NCBI GenBank assembly: GCA_018287875.1
Contig: JAGVVL010000015.1
Location: forward strand, 1,488,001 to 1,552,000
Reading direction: 5' to 3'
DNA from: Nigrospora sphaerica
Taxonomy: Eukaryota; Ascomycota; Sordariomycetes; Amphisphaeriales; Apiosporaceae
Length of the DNA stretch: 64,000 nucleotides
Positions within the stretch are counted from its first letter, which is position 1. Each line of letters opens with the position of its first letter. The notes below the pieces were generated by a model. That model saw nothing but the letters and a program-made list of their open reading frames with translations, was not told where the DNA came from and searched no databases. Positions 23,540-32,933 of this stretch are shown here, one piece after another. The position numbers and the translations under genes are program-made.

Positions 23540-24494
23540 CTAAGCCGTCGTCTCCGCCTTCTCCGTCTTCTCCGCCTCTTCGGCCGTTGTGACCTTGACG
23601 TTGTCGTTGGCGTTGGCCTTATTGGCCAGTTCGTTTGCTTTCTTCTGCGAGTCGAGGACGGCCTGCAGCTCCGGCGGCGCCTTGAAGCCGGCGTGGTCCG
23701 AGTGCTTCTTGTAAAAGTAGTTGTCGGGCTTGGGCCGCAGGTTCTCGGGCAGCTGCTCCAAGACGCAGGCCAGCATGCCGTCGATCGACTTCTGCTTGGA
23801 GGCGTCGCGGTGCCAGATAGTGATGAGGTGCGAGTTGAAGCGCACCGAAAGGCCGACACCGCAGAGCTGGTCGCCTGTGGAGGGGGGGAGCGACCTGTCA
23901 GTGCACGCCCACACAAGCCGAGGGGAAACGGATAGGATGGGCGAGCAACTTACCCTCTTCGAGCACGCTCTGCAGAGTTTCCGAGATGGCCATCAGCTGG
24001 ACCCGATCCCAGAACTCGGAGCCGTTGGCCTTGGGCACGCGGAAGGTCCAGCTGCCACCCAGGATGTTGCGACGGTCCTCCCAGACGGGCTTGAAGCCGC
24101 TCTTGAACAGGTAGACCGACTCGCGCATCTTGATCTGGTCGACGGGGAAGTTGTTGTTGTAGCGCCAGAAGTCCTGGACCGACTCGATCTTGATGTCGAG
24201 CTTCTCGAACGAGACCTGGTAGGAACCGTCCTCGGGCGGCTTCTGGTCCTTGGTTTGCCTGTATGCGCCGTCAGCCGTGGGTCACGGCGGGGGCAGCCGA
24301 AGCGGGCTTTTTGCTAACCTGTCAAAGTAGACATCCCAGACGTGGTGGGTGTGCAGGGGCCGCATCGTCTTCTGGAAGTTGCGGAGGGCATCACTGCGCT
24401 GCTCGGCCGGGGAGCTGACGTTGGGCGAGTTCGCATCCTGGCTCTGGGAGAGCGAGGAGAGCCCGCGGGTGAAGAGGGTCGGTCGGGCGGCCAT
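23540..24494 (-). CDS. eIF4E-family mRNA cap-binding protein, class II-like (4EHP/nCBP type)
   Basis: Three exons in minus order, 24494-24319, 24258-23954 and 23874-23540, give 271 aa. Splice joins restore FDRQTKD and LEEGDQLCGV. The eIF4E fold is clear from residue about 45 to 215: HVWDVYFDR, VQDFWRYNNNFP, GFKPVWEDRRNILGGSW and LITIWHRD. The cap-stacking Trp of human eIF4E at W102 is kept as W118, and W166 as W181. The position of human W56 is Tyr72 (GSYQVSF). A Tyr there is typical of class II eIF4E proteins, which bind cap more weakly and often repress or modulate translation. The C-terminal ~50 residues are Lys/Glu/Ala-rich and low complexity. Placement in class II is inference from this residue. 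The canonical eIF4E would be another gene elsewhere. Confidence 0.92.
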
Positions 24495-26182
24495 TGTGCT
24501 TGGATGCGATGTGTGTGCTGTCTGTGGCTGTGGGTTGTGCGTGGGATAAGATGCGATGCGATGCGGCTCGGCTCAACTCAACGGGGAGGTTCGATCTGGT
24601 CAGACCTGCGCTGGCCGGGTTCGGGGCGCGTCGGCCAAGTTCGTAAAGGGGGAAGGGAGATGAGGCGGCAACTGCGTCGTGGCGAGGCTGAGCAGCGTAA
24701 CGTTGGGAATGGGGTCCCGTCAGGTAGCGGCCGGGGCAAAAGAGACAGAGAGAAAGGCAGATTGGAAGATGAAGGTAATCCAAACAGTCAGCGGAGCGGA
24801 CGTCAGGCCTGAACGAAGGGACAGAGGTGAGGGTGGGGGAGGAAAAAAAGAAAGGAAGGAGAGGGAAGGGACAAAGTCGGCAAGCAGAATAGTCAAGTAG
24901 CACAAGCGTCACGAGTTTCAAGATAAGGAGGGTATTGCTGATGATTCGATGCCGAACAGGAGACTGGAGGAGGAGTAGCGGATGGTCTGCATGGGACGGA
25001 TGAAACAGGCACCAAGCAACAGCGCCTGCGGGACCCCCCCAAGAGCTCAAGTGGGATGGATGGATGGGAGCACTGGCTATTCACGGTACTGTGTACATTC
25101 TGCACCTAGGTAGGCACATCTACCCAATCCTGTTAGCGACTACAGCGTGTACATCCCCTGGACATGCCTGGAATGCCCCGTAGTACGAACCAAACATCAG
25201 CCCAGGCGGTACCCCCTTCCCCCAAAAGACAGCTTTAGGCCCAGCCGGGTATAGCGTCCACTCTACCCAGCGCATCGTCCATCCCCAGCGACCGTCGATC
25301 GGTTGGAGGGGCTCCGGGAGACGGTTGATTGGGCTCGAAGATGGACAGGCTTGTGGGGTCAGAGGGGGTCCTGCTTGCCTTCACCCGCTCGTCCGGTCTT
25401 TTCCACCGATCCAGTTGATCTGTCCGAAGCCGAAAGGCAGCTACAACTATCTCATCCAATTCGTCTTGCTGCCAGGCCCCGGGTAGGGATGCAGACCCTT
25501 CTACCCTGGCCGAACTCGGTGCCGATGCCGGCCAGCACACATGACGGGGAAGCTGGAACCTGAGACAGTGCTGATCGTGTGGCTCCGCCGACACGTGGGC
25601 GGCTTGTACGAATACATTACAATGTAGTAGGTACCCTGTGAGAACGGGCTGCCCCAGGGCTGGAACGTTTTGGTCCAGGGACAAGGCCGTTCGACGGCTC
25701 CGGCCCCGAGCCACGATGACGACTGACTTCTTTTTACAACGGTTTAGCCAGCTCGTCGCAGATGGCTATACGCATGAATCCCTTCCTCACACAGCCCCGG
25801 CTGCGGACGATCAAGCAGAACCCCCAGGGGCAAAGAGTCCTGCCAGGAAATGAGGTACGCAAAATGGGACAGACGGCCGTGACGGTTTCCATGCCAAGTG
25901 GACCGACCATCCATGGACATTTGTTGTGCCTCGCCTGCGACCCCGGACGGTCCAATAGGCTGACCCCTATTTGCCTTTTATAGTAAATCGTCCAGATTCG
26001 GTTTACCGTGGCGCTGGCTCCCACTTACTTACTTCCCTTCCACCTGCTAACTCTATCACCCCTCTATCATCCACCCATGCGTTCACTCCTATTATATACC
26101 TACCTAAACCTTGATCAAGTAACTGAGTTGCCGTTGCCGAAACATCACAACGTGCACCAAGTATAAGTAGATAGAAATGAAT

Positions 26183-26209
26183 CCCTTCTCGCCCTTCTCG
26201 CCCTTCTCG
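26183..26209. repeat. Tandem repeat, 9-nt unit CCCTTCTCG x3
   Basis: Three exact head-to-tail copies of CCCTTCTCG lie about 110 nt from the 3' end of tRNA-Ile. There are no spacers, so this is not a CRISPR array. Confidence 0.9.
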
Positions 26210-26309
26210 CCCCATCCCGTCCTATGACCCCAAGCTAGCACTACGCGGCGTGATTGCTTAGACAAAAAAGGGTCGTCGCTCATCGTTCGCTGGTGGAGTG
26301 ATGGTCGAC

Positions 26310-26315
26310 AAAAAA
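26310..26315 (-). terminator. Pol III T6 terminator of tRNA-Ile
   Basis: Six As on the plus strand, i.e. T6 on the minus strand, lie 7 nt past the tRNA 3' end. This is the expected RNA polymerase III stop. Confidence 0.75.
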
Positions 26316-26321
26316 TTAACG

Positions 26322-26418
26322 TGCTCAGTATGAGGCTTGAACTCATGGCCTTCGCATTACAGGATATTTCACAAGTGAAATATTAGTACGACGCTCTAAC
26401 CAACTGAGCTAACCGAGC
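26322..26418 (-). tRNA. tRNA-Ile (anticodon AAU), with a 23-nt intron
   Basis: The 97-nt gene folds as a cloverleaf. The 7-bp acceptor stem is GCTCGGT/ACTGAGC with one G-U pair. The D arm is TAGCTCAGTTGGTTAGAGC, the anticodon stem TCGTA pairs with TGCGA, and the T arm is ATGAG-TTCAAGC-CTCAT, with discriminator A. The anticodon loop reads CTAAT A, so the anticodon is AAT. A 23-nt intron at 26358-26380 follows the base after the anticodon, the canonical nuclear position. The intron and anticodon form a nearly perfect hairpin (ATATTTCAC-TT-GTGAAATAT). Confidence 0.93.
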
Positions 26419-27469
26419 AGAAGATCCAGTCGTAGACGACCGGTCGGAAGTTGGTTGTTGGAAGCTGGTGTAGCTTATGGTAATTATATCGTAAGAATTC
26501 TCATGGAAGCATGAACCATGCAACAAAGTCAGAGAGTAGTGGAAGACTGGGATGTTGGTGGATAAGTTGTACCCACATTGCCCGAATGTAACAAGCTGGC
26601 GGCCATTCATCGAAGTCATGGAGCACTCAGCACAGCTCGGGATGAGGGCAACTAAAAGAAAGCATAAAGAATAAAAGGTGTTAGGAATCAGACACCTTAC
26701 GCAAGACGGTGTACTTACCTACTTCTTCTTAGCCTTACCTCTCTGACTAGGACACTTCCAACTAAGTGTTACTTGCTAGGCTGCTCAGCGGCCTGGAAAA
26801 AAAGTGACTGTGGTTGTTTAGCACCTTCGAAGTAACCGGGGCGGCTGGTTGATATAATACACGAAAACTATGGTAGAAAGGTCCCAGAGACAATAGAAAC
26901 GTTACGGAAATTCTAAAGATTAACTCCTAACACACCCGGACTTTTGAGCATTCAAGTCTTGATATAAGTCAGTGTACTCGTTCGCAGACGAAAAGTTGGT
27001 TTAGATCTGGCTGATTGGTATAGGGCTGCCCTCTATCGTGGAGGATAGCTTGGCTAGCGAATAACCGAATACTCTAAAATATTCCTGGTCATGCAGTGCG
27101 GCAAACGTCCGCAGGCTTCCTTATCTGGCTTCCCTGACTTCTATCCCCTCTGCGTTCAATTGAGAGGGCCTAGGAAGCGCACCCGGTCGAATCCACGCCC
27201 TAGAGTTTCAGCTCGACCGGGTCTTCCGTGTTTGTCCGTAGCACTGGTGTTCTTCGCTTTACCTACATATTCATCGTGCTTGCAACCGGATACGTAGCAA
27301 CGGTGGCCGTGCGTGTGTACAAAACACCTTCATGGCTCCCCCTATCAGAAATAAAGCAATCATTAGCGTCCTCTTCAACCATTCTGCTCCTACCCGCCCG
27401 CGCCTGGGTATCATATATCCTATGTAAGCTGTATAGGCTACTGGTACTAAAGACCGCACGGCGGCTTCC
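26419..27469. other. Degraded, comparatively AT-rich DNA
   Basis: No open reading frame of note is present. Base composition is visibly more AT-rich than the genic DNA on either side. I cannot identify the source of this sequence. It abuts tRNA-Ile and the SAT4-like relic, so it is probably part of the same decayed island. Confidence 0.5.
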
Positions 27470-28690
27470 GTGTCGACCCCACGCCACCAAATTGTCATCG
27501 GGGCTAAGGGGCGATACTCCGGCACTGTTGGATGAGTGCTCGCCGAGGAGCTTGGGGCATAGGTGGTTGAGTAACTTTCGTAAGCTAGGTAGACTTACAC
27601 AGATGATTATCAGGTCCGCCTCGATTATGCTGCGCATGCGTCAGTTAAGACGGATGGAAGCAGCCCAAACAGGCGGGTGTGGGCACATACAGCTAGAGGG
27701 CAATGGGCGCAGAGCCTCAAGAAATACCAGCGTCACTCAGCTGCTGGATGGTGACGTAGAGGCGCGTGACAGACGTGAAGATGGTGCTGTGTAAGGCGTG
27801 GGGGTTCGCCTTTGTCTCGGATTACCGTGGCGGCCGCGGTGACCTATAACACGCCAACACTAAACATGGCGACGAGGCGGGCCTTTTGCTGCCATGGCAT
27901 CTGGAGGCGGATGACCATGGGGGTGGGAATGAAATATCAGCTAAAAGTTGGCCAGTATTCCCATCGCGGCGGTGGCCTTGTACGCAGCCCGGTCGGTTAA
28001 TACGGCTAGCTAGTAGTTGACGGTTCCACACAGCGTCGAGGGGCCGACACGGGAAGGCCGTAGCAAAGGTGAGGCCAATGTTAGAGCCAAAGATGAAGAA
28101 GATGCCGGCCCATGCCGCTATCTAGTAGGTGCGGTCGGGGTTTAAGTGCGTGTAAAAGATTATGAGGCTGAGTTTAGCGAACATATAGTAAAGCGGGTGA
28201 ATGATCGGTATAGGATATAAGTCAACTATGTACTGTAGGAAGCGCGATAGTTCTAGTTCGTAGATATGGATGCCCATTGCGCCGTTCGCGACGGTTCCTG
28301 GCATGGGTGAAATCCGGGTTAATATCGACGTGAACTTAACCACCCTCTTGTTAAAGGTAGGCACTTATGCAAAATAAGGACAGTCTCCGCGATGATTAAG
28401 AACTGGGATGCTAAAAGAGTCAATACACAGCTCCAACCTGCTGACGGGGAGGACCAACCTAAGCAAGTAGTAGTATCCCATCATCGTGTATAAATTTCTT
28501 TTGGACCCAAAAGTGTGTTTAATATCGTTAGAACATAAATTCGATACTTAAATTGGTTTAAAACGTCAGAAGCCTAGTGAAGCGCTTCGATGTATTGCCG
28601 GTAGGTGTTCTCAAAGTTCGATTGGTACCCATCCGGTGGTGGGAGCAACGTCAGCTGGTCACCGGCATGCTGAAAGAATGCCATGGTCAG
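27470..28690 (-). pseudogene. Decayed SAT4/PTH11-type seven-helix (rhodopsin-like) membrane protein
   Basis: Fragments in all three minus frames line up in the order of this fungal family. At about 28685 there is an N-terminal start with LPPPDGYQSNFEN. At about 28300-28130 come HIYELELSRFLQYI and MFAKLSLIIFYTHLNPDRTY. At about 28100 come IFFIFGSNIGLTFATAF and CRPLDAVWN. At about 27900 comes PTPMVIRLQMPWQQKARLVAM. At about 27630 comes IIEADLIIICVSLPSLRKLL. The pieces are separated by in-frame stops (for example TAG after EALH and after NPDRTY) and by frame changes, and I see no splice signals that would rescue them. The intact family comprises plasma-membrane receptors or sensors such as PTH11 relatives. 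The breaks look like decay. Confidence 0.8.
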
Positions 28691-29609
28691 TCTCATTACC
28701 TGGCGCGCTGTGTATCACAGTATAGAGTACGGCTGTGGAAGACGGCGAGCTGTGGACGAGGCTGTTATACGCCAGCCCTTGGGCGCTAGTAAAGCCCTTG
28801 GTCATCCAATTCTTCCATCATTCTTGGGCATCATCTCAGGGGCAACCGGTCCCTGAACGTACTAGACTGTCGGGCTCTGCTGGTTTCATTCCAAAGATGA
28901 TGGTGCCCCGGCGACTAGGCCCGCGCCCTGCATATCTGCTGTACGTGTATATGAAATGGGTATGTGACGTCCTTGGCTGAATAAAGTCTGATTGGGAAGG
29001 TCATGAGTGGAAAGCTTGCACCCAGGTCCGTGCTAGGCTGGTCGCGACGCAGAGTTCATGGTATGGACCCGGTCAACATGTATGATCTGCACGAGGATGA
29101 TCAGACGTCGGTGGTTAGCTGAGAAGTACTCGATGTTCGGTCGAGTTCCCTAGCTATTCTGAGTCTTCTCCTGCACTGCGTACCAGGCGCTGCTGTGCCA
29201 CAGACCCACATCGGCTCGCTCGCGATCAATCGCAGCACGCGCTGGGGAACTGAAGGTACTGATCGGGGGGGGGTGGAGCGGCATCTGAGCCTAATCATGT
29301 CCAATCAGCAACCTGGCATCGCGGCCCGGCCCGGTGGCTCCGGGCCGGGCAGGGGAACTCGGATGAATGTTGACCTTCGCCCGCCCGGTCGAGACGCGTC
29401 GATCGGGCAGAGGGTCCGGCGGCCCCCTGCCTTTTAAAGATTATTGCTGTAGGTGATACTGTAAGGAATACTAACCTGAGCCTTCGCCTCAGCTGCCGCC
29501 CGATTCCATATTCCTGTTGTTTTCTCACTCACCTTCGCGTAAGATGTTATTCTGGATGCTAGTATGAACCCTTAACGACTCGAAAGGCTAGCTGCTCACC
29601 AATTTTTGC
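28691..29609. other. Degraded DNA between two pseudogenes
   Basis: No gene was identified. It contains a strong GC-rich hairpin at 29324-29350, an isolated GC-rich patch inside AT-rich DNA. Confidence 0.5.
29324..29350. repeat. Perfect 11-bp GC hairpin
   Basis: The arms GCCCGGCCCGG (29324-29334) and CCGGGCCGGGC (29340-29350) are perfectly complementary around a 5-nt loop, TGGCT. Function is unknown. Confidence 0.85.
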
Positions 29610-30488
29610 ATAACAAAATACCGCCCGAAGTTGCAACGAAGCGTGTCGTCGAAGCCTTAAGGAATTAGGGGTTTGACCAACTCGTTTGCGATGCCGAGTC
29701 CCCTCTATACTAGGAGCGCGTAGAATCGTACTGGTCGCTTACAGCACAGAAGAAGCCCTTATGCTTCCTCCATCCCCGAAACACCGATCAGGTTGTCCGG
29801 ATTGTTAAGGTTCTCACGGACAACCCGGACTGCCACCTCACCATCCGTAGCGGCGGCCACGTCGCCTGGGGCGCCAGTAACATCGACAAAAGGCATCTGC
29901 ATTGATCTCGGGATGCACATGCACGGCGTAACAGTAGGCAAGAAGCAGGACGTGGTGTCGATCGAGCCCGGTGCGCGCTGGTGTGACGTCTACAAACGTC
30001 TGGAGCAGTTCGAGTCGCGGTGGCGGGCTTCCTGGCGGGCGGCGGCATCTCGTGGTACATCCCGCGCGTTGGCTTCGGGTGCGACTAGCTGGTGCGGGTC
30101 GAGGTGATGCTGACCGGCGGGCGTGTTATGGTGGTGAGCCGTGACGACTACGCCCATCTCTGGCGTGCGCTCAAAGGCGCCAGCGCCGACAACTTTGGCG
30201 TCGTTACGCGCCTTGACGTTCGTGTTCTGCCTTACTACGGCCTGTGGGCCGGCATGCTAGTGAGCGAGGCTTCGCCCGCCCGCATCGACGACCACGTCGT
30301 CATCAAGGCCCTTACCGACACCTTAGAGCACCATCCGGCAGCTCCTACATCGTGTTGTGGAATCATGACCCCGCCGTGTCCAAGTACATCGTCACCACCA
30401 GCTTTGCCGCTAACATAAAGGGCGTCGAGAACCCCCCTGGGCTGAAGCAGCTGTGCGGTATCACAACTATCGTGAGGGAGATGAAGTA
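29610..30488 (+). pseudogene. Decayed FAD-linked oxidase (berberine-bridge-like, PCMH-type FAD domain)
   Basis: The plus strand shows broken pieces in family order. First come CDAESPLY-stop-ERVESYWSLTAQKKPLCFLHP and VRIVKVLTDNPDCHLTIRSGGH (about 29690-29865). Next, after a frame change, IDLGMHMHGVTV and VVSIEPGARWCDVY. Then, after another frame change, VAVAGFLAGGGISW, IPRVGFGCD-stop-LVRVEVMLTGGRV and LWRALKGASADNFGVVTRLDVR. These are the FAD-binding signatures of the family (RSGGH, GARW, GGGIS, GFGCDN, NFGIVT). At least three frame changes and two in-frame stops are visible, and the C-terminal substrate and berberine-bridge part is missing or unrecognisable. Intact homologues oxidise diverse small molecules and are often secreted. 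Confidence 0.87.
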
Positions 30489-31109
30489 GACCAATCGCCA
30501 TGGTTTCGCGTGTTCCATGGACCTGCATAGGGTTCATAAGCTGAGCTATAAGAAAACAGATGCAACGAATTAGATCGGAGGAGATTAAATAGCTAATGGA
30601 ATACACGAAGTGTTGACCGTCCAAGCATGCAGCCTCCAACCCTTCGAGCTCCGAGCTATATTCGCCACACAGCTAAGACGTTCTTGCAGAGAGCTCCACC
30701 AGCAGTTTTGCTTGATATGGCCTCAAGCGCTCAACCCTCCTTACCAACCAAATTCACAAAGCACTCACGAGTGTAGACAGCGATGAAAGGCTGATGATCT
30801 GGCTGGCCCTAAGTATGTTGCCGCTGGGCTCCTTGGCAATGCAAATAGGCTCTGCAAACACCTGGAAAACTTCTTAAAGGAGTCAATTGACTGGCTGTTA
30901 AGGTAGAGTGAGTCTCTTTTTTCGCAGGCCGCCTGGCTGTCCGGTGCCAACCTCGCCAACCTACCAGCAAAACGCATGGCGAATTTACCAACCCCACTGG
31001 GCTCCATTTCCATCCACCCATAGAACACAAGCAGAGCCTTCAATCGCCACCCACCATTGTTGATCGAACATATTTACTATTAATCATTATTCCTGTCAAT
31101 AAACCAAAT
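30489..31109. other. Intergenic DNA between the oxidase relic and tRNA-Val
   Basis: No gene was recognised. It continues the comparatively AT-rich composition of the island. Confidence 0.5.
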
Positions 31110-31183
31110 GGCTTGGTGGTGTAGTTGGTTATCACGTCAGTCTAACACACTGAAGGTCCTGGGATCGAGCCCCAGCCGAGTCA
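31110..31183 (+). tRNA. tRNA-Val (anticodon AAC)
   Basis: The 74-nt gene has a full cloverleaf and no intron. The acceptor stem is GGCTTGG/CCGAGTC with G-U pairs, the D arm is GTGTAGTTGGTTATCAC, the anticodon stem TCAGT/ACTGA encloses loop CTAACAC (anticodon AAC), the T arm is CTGGG-ATCGAGC-CCCAG, and the discriminator is A. D- and T-arm bases serve as the internal A and B boxes. Confidence 0.95.
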
Positions 31184-31190
31184 TCTCGGT

Positions 31191-31222
31191 TCCTGACTGT
31201 TGACAGTCAGGATCATTTTTTT
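31191..31222 (+). terminator. Hairpin plus T7 tract downstream of tRNA-Val
   Basis: A perfect 9-bp stem (TCCTGACTG at 31191-31199, CAGTCAGGA at 31204-31212, loop TTGA) is followed by seven Ts at 31216-31222. The T tract is sufficient as a Pol III terminator; the hairpin is extra. Confidence 0.7.
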
Positions 31223-32933
31223 CTTCTTCCTCAAATCCTCCCTCTTCGCAGTTGTGACGACCAGCGGAATCATTTCTTTGGCGCTCAACCGGGTACCGGC
31301 CGCGGACGCCGCTCTCACGAATCAGCTCTTGGCTGAGAACCAATGCATCCAACCATGCTTTACATATCTCGCAGCTCCTTTTTACTGTTCGGCCAGCCCG
31401 CCCGAAAAGGGGGGTGGTAGGAGACGCCTGGCCAGTCAGGATGAGCGTCGGTCCAACCCCGTTCGTCCGCCATTTACTGGAGACATCCCGAGCTCTTGCC
31501 GTCATGCGGGAAGCAGGAGAGCGTCATCTGTCTTATGCGTACACGGTTGCGCCGCTAAACTCGCTGGCCCGCCCAGGTGTGCCGGCATTTTGTGTACGAA
31601 TATCTTGAACATCGAGAGGCCGGGGCCTCGGTGCGGAAACCCCCCTAATAACACCCGACATAGATAGGTAGATGCCGTTGTCGGGTGAAGGGCGCGCAAG
31701 TGGAGAGGGATGCGTACATAGAGACGACGTGTAAGAGGGACACAGTTTACGGTCTGAGACGAGAGCGTAACCCGGTGGCTGGAACAAGCAGCCTTGCTCG
31801 GCTCACCAAACCTTCACCTGCCCGAGGCAAACCAGCCAGACGAATTTGATAAGCGCGCTGCCAAAGTATGCACAGACATGAGGTCAGTCCTCCATCTAAC
31901 CGCGACATGTCACCGGCCAGGCCGCAGTGGCGGAAACTTGTGCGCTGCCGAGACACACGGCGGATGACGACCATACAAGACATCAGCTACAGCAGTACGC
32001 ACGGACAGCAGGCACGCACACAGCGCATGGACACGGCGCATACATAGGCAGACGGCAAGATTTTGTCTTCGCGGTCTTTGATTTTTGGTTTTATGCGTGT
32101 GTAAGAATACAGATGCGGAGAAGCGTGCGGGTGTGGTCAAGTAGGCGGATCCCTCCTGATGAGACGGCCCATCAGCCAACTACCCGTCAGGTGCCACTTC
32201 TCTTGTACCCCGGGGCACCCATTTGGCCCATATCCCATCAGATCCCAAACGCCAATCCACCGTGGACAGCCGAGTGGTGGTATCATTGCCCAAGGGTCTT
32301 CACGGTACCTCCTCACCTTTCCGCGTCCGGGAAAGGGAAGGAGCAAACCACACCGTCCTTCCTATCCTTCCTCCGGCCCTTGGCATCCAACCCAGCCCGG
32401 ATCGTCCAGTCTCTGTCCAACGCTTGTTCCCAACTGCCGGGCCCACGCAGGTGGCGTGGGACGGTCGCGGGAACGTAGCGGCAGGGCTTTCGCTTCACTC
32501 GAGGGCGTGAGTGGTGTGAACCACTGCTTCTCGGGGCTTCTTCCCAAGTCCCGTCCGTGATCTCAAGAAGATTAAAACAGTAAAGAAAATTTCGGGTGCC
32601 GGAGTATGCGGAGGCGTGCAAGCGTCGGAAGGCAGCACCCGACATCACCGAGCAACTCGGACGCGCCGTGCCAGCCTCGGGATGATGGGGTTGGCCGGGG
32701 CCGGGGCGTACACGGCCTACCAGCCGGTCACCAAGAACAAAAGAAAACCCGGCATGCAGGGGGAAACCAGTGGTATCAGAGCGCAAGACGCCAATCCGTG
32801 GGAATGCTTGCTTCGCCATGCAGTTCGACCGAAGAATGAGCTCGGTGAAATAAGACATTATGCTGAGAACGCCTGAAGCAAAGTGATGCGAATGTGTACT
32901 GTGGTGGGAAAATCGTCATAGTCGTCGAGGTCG
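31223..32933. other. Intergenic region without recognisable gene
   Basis: Only overlapping unassignable frames on both strands are present. GC content returns to the level of the genic DNA. Confidence 0.6.

Larger units (their letters stand above)
24495..26321. other. Upstream region of the eIF4E-like gene and flank of tRNA-Ile
   Basis: Purine-rich on the plus strand (pyrimidine-rich leader on the minus strand) from about 24590 to 24900. A CCTAGGTAGG motif lies at 25104-25114 and a short tandem repeat at 26183-26209. No gene was recognised. Confidence 0.6.

Noticed and set aside
24391..25050. 219-aa minus-strand open frame overlapping the eIF4E start
   Set aside because: It is in a different frame from the eIF4E gene and is the translated pyrimidine-rich leader.
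26183..26209. Possible CRISPR-like repeat
   Set aside because: The 9-nt copies are directly adjacent, with no spacers, in a eukaryotic genome.
31191..31222. Bacterial intrinsic terminator indicating contamination
   Set aside because: It follows a nuclear-type tRNA gene and is surrounded by fungal genes; the T tract serves Pol III.
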